From Flavobacteriales bacterium (lineage in GTDB: Bacteria > Bacteroidota > Bacteroidia > Flavobacteriales_F > PHOS-HE28), in the NCBI GenBank assembly GCA_016713875.1, contig JADJOI010000003.1, forward strand, positions 1,488,001 to 1,552,000: a DNA stretch of 64,000 bases, read 5' to 3'. The position numbers were made by a program, and so were the translations under genes. The notes beneath the pieces were generated by a model that was not told where the DNA came from, made no database searches, and was given only the letters and a program-made list of their open reading frames with translations. Every line of letters begins with the position of its first letter. Position 1 is the first letter of the stretch. Below, piece after piece: positions 34,394-42,483 of this stretch.

Positions 34394-36310
34394 ATGAAAC
34401 TCTCCGTCATCATCGTCAACTACAACGTCCGGGCCTACCTGGAGCAGTGCCTGCGGGCGGTGTTCGCCGCGATGGAAGGGGTGCCCGGCGAGGTGTTCGT
34501 GGTGGACAACCAGAGCACGGACGGCAGTGTGGAGATGGTGCGGGAGCGGTTCCCGCAGGTGCGGCTGTTGGCCAATACCGAGAACGTGGGCTTCAGCCGG
34601 GCCAACAACCAGGCCATCCGCGAGGCCAAGGGCGATCACATCCTTCTCCTGAACCCCGACACCATCGTGGGCGAGGATGTGTTCCGCACGGTTGTGGCCT
34701 ACATGGACGCCGATCCCAAGGTCGGAGGAGTGGGCGTGAAGATGATCGATGGCACAGGGCGCTTCCTGCCGGAGAGCAAGCGCGGGCTGCCGACACCGGC
34801 CGTGGCCTTCTACAAGATCATCGGGCTGGCGCGCGTCTTCCCCCGCAGCAGCGTGTTCGGCCGCTACCACCTGGGGCATCTGCCGGAGGACCGTACGGCG
34901 CGGATCGAGATCCTGTCCGGGGCCTGCATGTTCCTGCGCAAGCGGACGCTGGACGAAGTGGGCTTGCTGGATGAGAGCTTCTTCATGTACGGGGAGGACA
35001 TCGACCTCAGTTACCGCATCACGCTGGGGGGTTACGAGAACCACTACGTGCCTCAGGCGCGCATCCTGCACTACAAGGGCGAGAGCACCAAGAAGAGCAG
35101 CGTGAACTATGTGTTCGTCTTCTACAACGCGATGGCCATTTTCGCCAGGAAGCACTTCACGCGCAAGGGGCCTGACCTGTTCAGCGCGCTGATCCGCGGG
35201 GCCATTTACCTGAGCGCGGCCGGAGCCCTGCTCAGCCGCTTCTTCCACCGCGCGCTGCTGCCCCTGCTCGATGCCACGGCCCTTGCGGCCCTGCTGCTGC
35301 TGGCCGGCCCGCATGTGGGCGTGATGCAATGGGCCGACGGAGCGCCGCGCCACCTCCTTCCCTTTCTCTCCGCGGCGCTCACCTGCCTGGCCCTCTTCGG
35401 TGCGTACGACCGGCCCATCCGGCTCGGGCACGCGGTGAAGGGCGCCACCGCCGCCACCCTGCTGATGGCCGCGTGGTGGAGCTGGCGGATGCAGGCCTGG
35501 CCGGGCACATGGGCCCTGCTCACCTGCCTGGTCCTGATGACCGGGACCGCCTTCGCCATCCGCGGCCTGCTGCACCTGCTGCGGGTGAAGGGCTATGCCT
35601 TGCGGCCCAGCCACCGGCTGCGCATCGCGGCGATCGGCTCGCCCGAGCGGGCCCGGCAGGCGCTGGACCTGTTGTGGCAGACCCACTTCGGTCTCGGGCG
35701 CCAGCTCGTGGAGCCACCAGAAGTGCTGCAGCGCACGAAGCGAACGGCCGAACTGTGCCGGAACCTCCACGATCAGCGGTACGACGAAGTGGTCCTCTGC
35801 GCAGGCGACCTCACCTGGACCACGGTGATCGACGCCCTGGAGCGGCTCCGGACCAGCGGCGCTGTGTTCAAGATCGCCCAACCCGACGGCCAGGCCATCA
35901 TCAGCCCCAACAGCATCGAGAGCCTGCAGGATCTTCTCGTCCTGGAGGCCCACGCGGTGAACAGCCCGGCATCCCGACGCACCAAGCGCATCACGGACGT
36001 GGTGGTGGCGGTCGTGCTGATGTTGACCCTGCCGGTCAACCTGTGGTTCGTGCGGCAGCGCCGGGGCTACATGGCCAACCTGTGGCAGGTGCTGCTCGGC
36101 GATAGAACCTGGGTGGGCTATCACCGGCACCCGTCGCGCGCCGCCAAGCTGCCGCATCTGCAGCGCGGTGTCCTCGATCCGGTCCGCTCGCTCGGCGTGC
36201 CGGCCGATGCCTTGATCGTGGACCGGCTCAACCTGATGTATGCCAAGGACTACCGGGTCTGGGACGACCTGCGCTACATCCGGAGGGGCTTCGCACTGAT
36301 GGGCTCATAG
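34394..36310 (+). CDS. GT2 glycosyltransferase fused to a degenerate polyprenyl-phosphate sugar transferase-like region
   Basis: 638 residues. Residues 1-250 are a rhamnosyltransferase-like GT2 domain: SVIIVNYNVRAYLEQCL, GFSRANNQAIREAKGD, LLNPDT and FFMYGEDIDLSYR. Then come about five hydrophobic helices (290-420), a Rossmann-like segment (IAAIGSPERARQALDLL to DEVVLCAGDLTWTTVIDALERL) and a final region resembling the WcaJ/PssE core (RRTKRITDVVVAVVLMLTLPV, LLGDRTWVGY). The latter lacks the usual catalytic DE pair, so phosphotransferase activity is uncertain. ATG 34388 is an alternative start. Two small hairpins occupy the 35-base gap after recR. Confidence 0.82.
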   Translation: MKLSVIIVNYNVRAYLEQCLRAVFAAMEGVPGEVFVVDNQSTDGSVEMVRERFPQVRLLANTENVGFSRANNQAIREAKGDHILLLNPDTIVGEDVFRTVVAYMDADPKVGGVGVKMIDGTGRFLPESKRGLPTPAVAFYKIIGLARVFPRSSVFGRYHLGHLPEDRTARIEILSGACMFLRKRTLDEVGLLDESFFMYGEDIDLSYRITLGGYENHYVPQARILHYKGESTKKSSVNYVFVFYNAMAIFARKHFTRKGPDLFSALIRGAIYLSAAGALLSRFFHRALLPLLDATALAALLLLAGPHVGVMQWADGAPRHLLPFLSAALTCLALFGAYDRPIRLGHAVKGATAATLLMAAWWSWRMQAWPGTWALLTCLVLMTGTAFAIRGLLHLLRVKGYALRPSHRLRIAAIGSPERARQALDLLWQTHFGLGRQLVEPPEVLQRTKRTAELCRNLHDQRYDEVVLCAGDLTWTTVIDALERLRTSGAVFKIAQPDGQAIISPNSIESLQDLLVLEAHAVNSPASRRTKRITDVVVAVVLMLTLPVNLWFVRQRRGYMANLWQVLLGDRTWVGYHRHPSRAAKLPHLQRGVLDPVRSLGVPADALIVDRLNLMYAKDYRVWDDLRYIRRGFALMGS

Positions 36311-36337
36311 GCTCCGCGCGTGTCGGGGTCCGGTGGT

Positions 36338-36345
36338 TACTTTTG
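36338..36345 (+). promoter_or_regulatory. -7 element of the E2 gene
   Basis: TACTTTTG, an exact TAnnTTTG match, 11 bases before the ATG at 36357. Confidence 0.6.
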
Positions 36346-36356
36346 GCCCCGACGCG

Positions 36357-37667
36357 ATGGCCCAGAACGAGATCCTCCTGCCCAAGATGGGCGAAAGCGT
36401 GGCCGAGGCCACCATCATCAAGTGGCTCAAGAACGAAGGCGACCGCGTGGCCGCCGATGAGCCCATCGTGGAGATCGCCACCGACAAGGTGGACAGCGAG
36501 GTGCCGGCGCCGCATGACGGCGTGTTGGTGAAACGCCTCGTGAATGAAGGGGACGTGGTGAAGGTGGGCCAGCCGATCGCGGCCATCAGCTCGGGGGCCG
36601 AGGCACCCGCAGCGGCACCGGTGGCCGCCCCGGCCGCAGCCGTCGCCACCAACGGTCGTCAGGCCGCCATCACCACAGCTCAACCCATCGGTGCGGCCGT
36701 CACCCGCACGGGCCCCAGTGGCAAGTTCTACAGCCCGCTGGTGCGCACCATCGCGGAGCAGGAAGGCGTGACCATGGCCGAGCTCGAGGCCATCGCCGGC
36801 AGCGGAGAGGGGGGGCGGGTGACCAAGAAGGACCTGCTGGACTACCTGCCGAAGCGCGGTGCGGCACCGGCCTCGCCGGCGGCGATGCCAGCCTCCCCTG
36901 CCCCTGCCCCTGCCCCTACGGGCGCGAAACCCTCGGCACCCAAGGTAGTGCCCGGCCCCGGCGACGAGGTGATCGAGATGGACCGCATGCGCAAGCTGAT
37001 CGCCGACCACATGGTGATGAGCAAGGCCACCAGCCCGCACGTCACCAGCTTCGTGGAAGCCGATGTGACGAACCTGGTGCTGTGGCGCGATCGGGTGAAG
37101 AGCGCGTTCGAGAAACGGGAGGGCGAGAAGCTGACCTTCACGCCCATTTTCGTGATGGCCATCGCGCAGGCCATCAAAGAGATGCCGATGATCAACATCC
37201 AGGTGGACGGTCACACGATCATCCGCAAGCGCGACATCAACATCGGCATGGCGGCGGCGCTTCCGACAGGCAACCTCATCGTACCGGTGATCAAGAACGC
37301 CGATCAATTGAACCTGGTGGGTCTGGCGCGGAAGGTGAACGACCTGGCCAAGCGTGCACGGGAGAACAAGCTGCAACCCGATGAGATCAGCGGAGGCACG
37401 TACACGGTGACCAACGTGGGCACCTTCGGCAACGTGCTGGGCACGCCGGTGATCAACCAGCCCCAGGTGGCGATCATGGCCACGGGAGCGATCCGGAAGA
37501 AACCGGCGGTGCTCGAGACCCCGGCCGGGGATGTGATCGCCGTGCGGCACATGATGTTCCTGAGCCACAGCTACGACCACCGGGTCGTGGACGGGGCGTT
37601 GGGCGGCCGCTTCGTGCGCCGCGTGGCGGACATTCTGGAAGGCTGGTCCCTGGACCAGGACATATGA
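36357..37667 (+). CDS. 2-oxo acid dehydrogenase complex, dihydrolipoamide acyltransferase (E2)
   Basis: 436 residues. One lipoyl domain with the lipoylated Lys in EIATDKVDSEVPAP (about residue 43), an Ala/Pro linker, a peripheral-subunit-binding domain (SPLVRTIAEQEGVTMAELEAI), a second Ala/Pro linker and the catalytic domain ending in SYDHRVVDGALGGRF with the active-site His. Whether it serves pyruvate, 2-oxoglutarate or branched-chain 2-oxo acids cannot be told here, since no E1 or E3 gene is adjacent. ATG 36357 starts at the conserved lipoyl domain. Confidence 0.93.
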   Translation: MAQNEILLPKMGESVAEATIIKWLKNEGDRVAADEPIVEIATDKVDSEVPAPHDGVLVKRLVNEGDVVKVGQPIAAISSGAEAPAAAPVAAPAAAVATNGRQAAITTAQPIGAAVTRTGPSGKFYSPLVRTIAEQEGVTMAELEAIAGSGEGGRVTKKDLLDYLPKRGAAPASPAAMPASPAPAPAPTGAKPSAPKVVPGPGDEVIEMDRMRKLIADHMVMSKATSPHVTSFVEADVTNLVLWRDRVKSAFEKREGEKLTFTPIFVMAIAQAIKEMPMINIQVDGHTIIRKRDINIGMAAALPTGNLIVPVIKNADQLNLVGLARKVNDLAKRARENKLQPDEISGGTYTVTNVGTFGNVLGTPVINQPQVAIMATGAIRKKPAVLETPAGDVIAVRHMMFLSHSYDHRVVDGALGGRFVRRVADILEGWSLDQDI

Positions 37668-37692
37668 ACCGGACCCCACTGGGGAAAATGGC

Positions 37693-37700
37693 TACATTTC
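37693..37700 (+). promoter_or_regulatory. Probable -7 element of the PD40/OmpA-like gene
   Basis: TACATTTC, one base off TAnnTTTG, 37 bases before the ATG at 37738, inside a 70-base intergenic gap. Confidence 0.4.
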
Positions 37701-37737
37701 GCGGCCCTCGACCAGGGCCTGAACCACCCGTACCGCA

Positions 37738-39921
37738 ATGAAGCACGGCTACGCGCTCCTCCTCACCGCCTCACTGCTCGCCCCTTCGGCCTCCACCTTC
37801 GCCCAGGGCGAGAACACCACCTTCACGTGGAAATTCGAGGAAGGCAACAAGCTGATGGAGGAGAAGCTCTACAACCAGTCCGCCGAGATCTGGGACCAGC
37901 TGGTGCAGGAGCAACCGGACAACGCGAACCTGAACTACAAGCTGGGCTATTGCTATTTCCACTCCTACAATCAGAAGCACAAGGCCCTGCCTTATCTGGA
38001 GAAGGCGGCGACCCAGCGGAGCGCTGGATATGGTGGTTTCAACACGGCCGGATACGACCCCTTCGACATGCGGGAGAAGAACGCCCCCGTGGAGGTGGAC
38101 TACTATCTGGGGCGCGCCTACCACCTCAATGGTGAATACGATAAAGCCGACGGGTCGTACCAGAAGTTCCTGGACGGGGCGGACAAAGGCCATGAGCTTT
38201 ATCCCATGGCGGTGCGCGGCAAGGAGCAGACGGCGAATGCCCGCAAGCTCATCAGCGACCCCAAACCCTACCAGATCAGCAACGTGGGCAAGGTGGTGAA
38301 CCAGGACCACCCGGACTTCAGCCCGGTGCTGAGCGTGGACGGGAACGCGCTCTTCTTCACCAGCCGACGCGTGCGGCCGGACAGTTCCAACAGCGGTGTC
38401 ATCGACCCGGTGGCCGGTCTGCCCTTCGAGAACATCTACGTGAGCTACAAGGACCGGGAGGGCAATTGGCAGGCCCCCGAACTCCTCAACATCAACCCGC
38501 CCGAAGGCGGACACTTGGCCAGCGTGAACGTTTCGGCCGACGGACAGACCCTGTTCATCTACCGCGATGACGGCGGCGACGGCAACCTCTACGAGAGCCG
38601 ACTGGTGGGTGAATTGTGGAGTGACCCGGTGCTGATCGGCAGCGATGTGAACAGCAAGAGCTGGGAGACGCACGCTGCGATCACCGCGGACGGCAACACC
38701 CTCTATTTCGTGAGCGACCGAAAGGGAGGTGCTGGAGGCCGGGACATCTACCGGGTGGTGAAGCTGCCCACCGGGGAGTGGAGCAAGGCCCAGAGCATCG
38801 GCAACGTGGTGAACACACCGTACGACGAGGATGCCGTTTTCATCCACCCCAACGGCCGCACGATGTTCTTCGCCAGCAAGGGCCACAACAGCATGGGCGG
38901 CTTCGACATCTTCACCACCGAGATGCAGGAGGACGGCACGTGGACCCCTCCGGTGAACATCGGGGTGCCCCTGAACACCGTGGACGACGATGTGTTCTTC
39001 GTGACGACGGCCGACGGTCGCCGCGGCTACTTCAGTTCCGACAAGATCGGGGGCTATGGCGAGAAGGACATCTACTTCGTGGACCTGCCCGAGGAGATGG
39101 AAGCCGAAGGTCTTACCGTGTTGAAGGGCTTCATCATCCCCCCGCCGGGCACCACCCTGCCGCCGAGCACCATCCTGTACGTGACCGACAAGGCCAGCGG
39201 TGAGGTGAAGACGTACAAGCCTCGCCAGCGCGATGGCGTGTACGTGGTGATCCTGCCGCCCTGCAAGGAGTACAACCTCGACTACCGGGTGGACGACAAA
39301 ACGATCCATACCGAGGACATCTACGTGGAGTGCGAGACCGCCTATCAGGAGATCAACAAGGAGATCTACCTGAACCCGGTGAGCATCACCGGTCCCGCCA
39401 GCATCGTGGACCTGCCGAAGGGCTCGCCTCCGGGCAGCAAGGAGAAGGGTGAACCCACCAAGTCGGGCGAGAAGGCCAAGCCGGAGGAGTACCTCACCGA
39501 TGCGCAGCTGAAGGAAAAGGGCAAGACCCACACCATGCCCGACGCCAGCTACGCCGCCGAATACGCCAAGTACTACGAGTACAACAAGAAGGACATCGAC
39601 CAGGCCGAGACGGACTGGAAGGGCTTCATCGATACCGTGGTGGGGCTGATCGACAAGAACGGCAAGGCCACCATCGTCATCGAGGCCAGCGCCTCCAAAG
39701 TGCCCACCAGGACCTTCGGCACCAACGAGAACCTGAGCCGCCAGCGGATGGATGACGCCCGCAAACGCCTGATCGAGGCCGTGCAAGCCCGCGGGAAGAA
39801 CGCAGACGTCATCTACCTCGAGGCCATCAACTCCCTGGTACAGGGACCGGCGTACAAAGGCGATTACATCAACACCGAGAAGTACGGCAAGTTCCAGTAC
39901 GTCAAGCTGAAGACCCGCTGA
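37738..39921 (+). CDS. TPR / PD40 (TolB-like) / OmpA-like protein, PorE-type T9SS accessory candidate
   Basis: 727 residues. Signal peptide (about 1-23), TPR-like helices to about 170 (EIWDQLVQEQPDNANLNYKLG), then a beta-propeller of PD40/WD40-like blades (DFSPVLSVDGNALFFTS, ITADGNTLYFVSDRKGG, FIHPNGRTMFFASKG) to about 460, a small beta domain, a Lys/Pro/Glu linker near 570-595, and a C-terminal OmpA-like region with RQRMDDARKRLIEAVQARG but a poor peptidoglycan-binding core. The order TPR-WD40-OmpA matches PorE of the type IX secretion/gliding machinery; related PD40 proteins are numerous, so the role is tentative. A clear terminator follows. Confidence 0.82.
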   Translation: MKHGYALLLTASLLAPSASTFAQGENTTFTWKFEEGNKLMEEKLYNQSAEIWDQLVQEQPDNANLNYKLGYCYFHSYNQKHKALPYLEKAATQRSAGYGGFNTAGYDPFDMREKNAPVEVDYYLGRAYHLNGEYDKADGSYQKFLDGADKGHELYPMAVRGKEQTANARKLISDPKPYQISNVGKVVNQDHPDFSPVLSVDGNALFFTSRRVRPDSSNSGVIDPVAGLPFENIYVSYKDREGNWQAPELLNINPPEGGHLASVNVSADGQTLFIYRDDGGDGNLYESRLVGELWSDPVLIGSDVNSKSWETHAAITADGNTLYFVSDRKGGAGGRDIYRVVKLPTGEWSKAQSIGNVVNTPYDEDAVFIHPNGRTMFFASKGHNSMGGFDIFTTEMQEDGTWTPPVNIGVPLNTVDDDVFFVTTADGRRGYFSSDKIGGYGEKDIYFVDLPEEMEAEGLTVLKGFIIPPPGTTLPPSTILYVTDKASGEVKTYKPRQRDGVYVVILPPCKEYNLDYRVDDKTIHTEDIYVECETAYQEINKEIYLNPVSITGPASIVDLPKGSPPGSKEKGEPTKSGEKAKPEEYLTDAQLKEKGKTHTMPDASYAAEYAKYYEYNKKDIDQAETDWKGFIDTVVGLIDKNGKATIVIEASASKVPTRTFGTNENLSRQRMDDARKRLIEAVQARGKNADVIYLEAINSLVQGPAYKGDYINTEKYGKFQYVKLKTR

Positions 39922-39945
39922 GCCCAGCCGCTGTGGACAACTTGA

Positions 39946-39975
39946 AAGCCCTCCGGACCTCCCGGGGGGCTTTTT
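39946..39975 (+). terminator. Rho-independent terminator of the PD40/OmpA-like gene
   Basis: AGCCCTCCGG (39947-39956) pairs with CCGGGGGGCT (39962-39971) through a 5-base loop, with one G-U pair, followed by a run of five T. It lies 25 bases after the stop codon and 18 bases before the next ATG. Confidence 0.9.
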
Positions 39976-39993
39976 CCTGACCATCTTGCGGAC

Positions 39994-40770
39994 ATGCGCC
40001 TGCAGCTTCAACGGCCCCTGGCCTTCTTCGATCTGGAGACCACCGGCACCCGCATCGGGCAGGACCGCATCGTGCAGATCGGCATCGTGCGCATGACCCC
40101 CGATGGTCGGCGGCAGCCCTGGCAGAGCTTTGTGAACCCCGGAATGCCCATCCCGCCAGAGGCCACCGCAGTGCATGGCATTACGGATGCGATGGTGCTG
40201 GAGGCCCCCTACCTGGAGGCCGTGGCGGATGAGGTGCTGGCCGCTTTGGAAGGCTGCGATCTCGCGGGCTTCAACGTCATCCGCTTCGATGTGCCCTTCC
40301 TGGCCGAGGAACTGCATCGCGTCGGCCGGTCCTGGGACACATCCTCCTTGCGCGTCGTGGACGTGCAACGCATCTTCCACCGGATGGAACCCCGGGACCT
40401 GACCGCAGCACTCCGGTTCTACTGCGGCCGGGACCACAAAGGGGCCCACGACGCATTGGCCGATGTGGAGGCCACCGCCGACGTGCTTCTGGCCCAGCTG
40501 GAGCGTTACGGCGACCTGCCTTCGGATGTGGACCAGCTCGGGGAGTTCAGTGGCGATCGCCAGCGAAGCCCCGATGCTGCGGGAAAGCTGGCCTTCGACC
40601 AGAACGGACAGGTCTGTCTCACCTTCGGCAAGTACCGGGGCTGGCCGCTGGAGTCCATCGGGCGGAACGATCCCGGCTACCTGCAATGGCTGATGACCAA
40701 GGCCGAACTGCCCGGCAGCACGCTGGCGGTGATGCGGAAGGCCCTGGAGGATCTCAACAGCGTGAGCTGA
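39994..40770 (+). CDS. DEDDh 3'-5' exonuclease with C-terminal DUF3820
   Basis: 258 residues. The exonuclease domain (DNA polymerase III epsilon-like) has FFDLETTG with Asp 13 and Glu 15, FNVIRFDVPFL with the third Asp, and HDALADVEAT with the catalytic His/Asp. Residues about 205-258 (FGKYRGWPLESIGRNDPGYLQWLM) are a DUF3820 domain, often appended to such nucleases. It could take part in proofreading, repair or RNA turnover. Confidence 0.9.
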   Translation: MRLQLQRPLAFFDLETTGTRIGQDRIVQIGIVRMTPDGRRQPWQSFVNPGMPIPPEATAVHGITDAMVLEAPYLEAVADEVLAALEGCDLAGFNVIRFDVPFLAEELHRVGRSWDTSSLRVVDVQRIFHRMEPRDLTAALRFYCGRDHKGAHDALADVEATADVLLAQLERYGDLPSDVDQLGEFSGDRQRSPDAAGKLAFDQNGQVCLTFGKYRGWPLESIGRNDPGYLQWLMTKAELPGSTLAVMRKALEDLNSVS

Positions 40771-40836
40771 CCGGCCTCACCAACGGAAGGAACCCGAACC
40801 GATCGCCCGCAACCCGCCGCGCCAACCGACCCTCCC

Positions 40837-41451
40837 ATGAAGTGCATCTGCATCGGCCGCAACTACGGTGACCACGTCCGCGAGCTCGGCAACGCGGCGC
40901 CGGAGGAGCCGGTCTTCTTCCTGAAGCCCTTCACGGCCATCGCCCACCCCGGCCGGCCTCTGAAACTCCCCTCCCACTTGGGCACCATCCACCACGAGCT
41001 GGAACTGGTGTGCGTGCTGGACGGCTACGCCAAGGACATCCCCGCCGCCATGGCCCCGGGCATGATCAGCGCCTACACCCTGGGCCTCGACCTCACCGCG
41101 CGCGACATCCAGAACGACCTCAAGGCCAAAGGGCTGCCTTGGGAAAAGGCCAAGGCCTTCGATGACAGTGCCGTGATCGGCGACGTGCACCTGCCGATGA
41201 CCAGCGCCACCGACCTGCAAAGCTTCCAGATCGAGCTCCTGCGCAATGGGACGCTCGTGCAGCGCGGTCGCACTCGCGACATGCTCTTCCCCGTCCACGA
41301 GCTCATCGCCTATGTGTCGCGCTTCATCACGCTGGAGCCGGGTGACCTGCTGTTCACCGGCACACCGGCGGGCGTGGGCCCCATCGCCGTGGGTGACACC
41401 CTGGAGGGCATCCTCGACGGCAAACGCATGTTGCGCGTCACCGTGGAGTGA
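40837..41451 (+). CDS. Fumarylacetoacetate hydrolase family protein
   Basis: 204 residues, the short FAHD1/YcgM form. GRNYGDHVRELG opens the fold; HHELELV carries the metal-binding Glu pair, and GLDLTARDIQ and LLFTGTPAGVGPI are the late family blocks. Members act as oxaloacetate decarboxylases, acylpyruvases or isomerases. It lies 66 bases upstream of kdsA on the same strand but that gene has its own promoter motif, so operon membership is uncertain. Confidence 0.9.
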   Translation: MKCICIGRNYGDHVRELGNAAPEEPVFFLKPFTAIAHPGRPLKLPSHLGTIHHELELVCVLDGYAKDIPAAMAPGMISAYTLGLDLTARDIQNDLKAKGLPWEKAKAFDDSAVIGDVHLPMTSATDLQSFQIELLRNGTLVQRGRTRDMLFPVHELIAYVSRFITLEPGDLLFTGTPAGVGPIAVGDTLEGILDGKRMLRVTVE

Positions 41452-41476
41452 GGCCGGACGGCGAGCCACCCACGGC

Positions 41477-41484
41477 TACCTTTG
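41477..41484 (+). promoter_or_regulatory. -7 element of kdsA
   Basis: TACCTTTG, an exact TAnnTTTG match, 32 bases before the ATG at 41517. Confidence 0.6.
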
Positions 41485-41516
41485 CGCCGCTGCCGGCTTC
41501 CGCCCAGCGCATCGCC

Positions 41517-42362
41517 ATGACCAAGATCGTCCACGTCGGCCCCATCGCCTGCGGCTCCGACCAGCTCTTCCTCATCTCCGGTCCCTGCGTGATCGAGACC
41601 GAGGACGTGATGCTGCGTACCGCCGAAAAGCTCAAGGAAGTGAGCGAGCGCATGAAAGTGCCCGTGATCTACAAGAGCAGCTTCACCAAGGACAATCGCA
41701 GCAGCGTGGACTTCTACCAGGGCCCCGGCCTGGACGAGGGCTTGAAGTTGCTCGCGCGCATCAAGAAGGACTTCGGCTTCCCCATTCTGACGGACATCCA
41801 CTACCCCAGCCAGGCCAAGCCCGCCGCCGAGGTGGTGGACGTGCTCCAGATCCCAGCCTACCTGGTGATGCAGACCACGCTGGTGACCGAGGCGGCGAAG
41901 ACCGGCGCCGTGATCAACCTGAAGCACGCGCAGTTCCTCGCCCCGGAGAACATGATCAATCCGGCGAAGAAATGCGAGAGCGTGGGCAACGACAAGGTGA
42001 TCCTCACCGAGCGCGGTTACACCTTCGGGTACAACGACCTGGTGGTGGACCCGCGGGCCTTCTACCACATGCGCCGCACGGGCTATCCGCTCGTGTTCGA
42101 CATCACGCACAGCATCCGCAAGTACGGCATCCCCAGCGCCGACCCGCGCGGCGGCAACCGTGATGTGATGCCCACCATCGCCCGCTCCGGTGTGGCCGCT
42201 GGCGTGGATGGCGTGTTCATCGAAACGCACCCCGATCCCAGCAAAGCCCTCTGCGACGCCGCCAGCCAGCTCTGCGTGTACGACCTGGAGGAATTCCTGA
42301 AGCCTCTGCTCGACATCCACGCCGTGGAGGTGAAGCACCGCAACACGAGCGTGATCGCTTAA
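41517..42362 (+). CDS. kdsA: 3-deoxy-8-phosphooctulonate synthase
   Basis: 281 residues. Condenses phosphoenolpyruvate with D-arabinose 5-phosphate to KDO-8-phosphate for lipid A core sugar. Signatures: LISGPCVIETEDV, YKSSFTKDNRSS, the PILTDIHYPSQA block, and LVFDITHSIRKYG. It is the KDO8P rather than the DAHP branch by the SSFTKDNRSS motif and the lack of a regulatory domain. Followed by an inverted-repeat element, then the aldolase-CBS fusion and a KdsC-like phosphatase, giving a KDO gene cluster. Confidence 0.93.
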   Translation: MTKIVHVGPIACGSDQLFLISGPCVIETEDVMLRTAEKLKEVSERMKVPVIYKSSFTKDNRSSVDFYQGPGLDEGLKLLARIKKDFGFPILTDIHYPSQAKPAAEVVDVLQIPAYLVMQTTLVTEAAKTGAVINLKHAQFLAPENMINPAKKCESVGNDKVILTERGYTFGYNDLVVDPRAFYHMRRTGYPLVFDITHSIRKYGIPSADPRGGNRDVMPTIARSGVAAGVDGVFIETHPDPSKALCDAASQLCVYDLEEFLKPLLDIHAVEVKHRNTSVIA

Positions 42363-42366
42363 TGCC

Positions 42367-42472
42367 TCACCACAGAGGCACAGAGAACACAGAGAACCCA
42401 ATACCAAGACCAATCAACGACCAGCAGAAGCAGACCGGCATTTTCCCTGTGCCCTCTGTGCCTCTGTGGTGA
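42367..42472. repeat. 106-bp element with 19-bp perfect terminal inverted repeats
   Basis: TCACCACAGAGGCACAGAG at 42367-42385 is repeated inverted at 42454-42472; pairing continues imperfectly inwards for about 15 more bases. It fills the gap between kdsA and the aldolase-CBS gene and ends 11 bases before that gene's ATG. The CACAGAGGCACAGAG motif resembles a widely dispersed intergenic repeat of environmental bacteria. It could fold into a long hairpin in the transcript. Confidence 0.88.
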
Positions 42473-42483
42473 ACACATCAACC

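Noticed and set aside
36880..36930. Simple CCTGCC repeat within the E2 gene as a phase-variable tract
   Set aside because: It encodes the usual Ala/Pro linker of E2 proteins; the six-base periodicity keeps the frame and is short.
37771..40686. A 971-codon open frame antisense to the PD40 protein and exonuclease genes
   Set aside because: The plus strand carries complete recognisable domains here. The antisense product is His/Val/Gly-rich low-complexity sequence, the usual shadow frame of GC-rich codon use, and it crosses a clear terminator.
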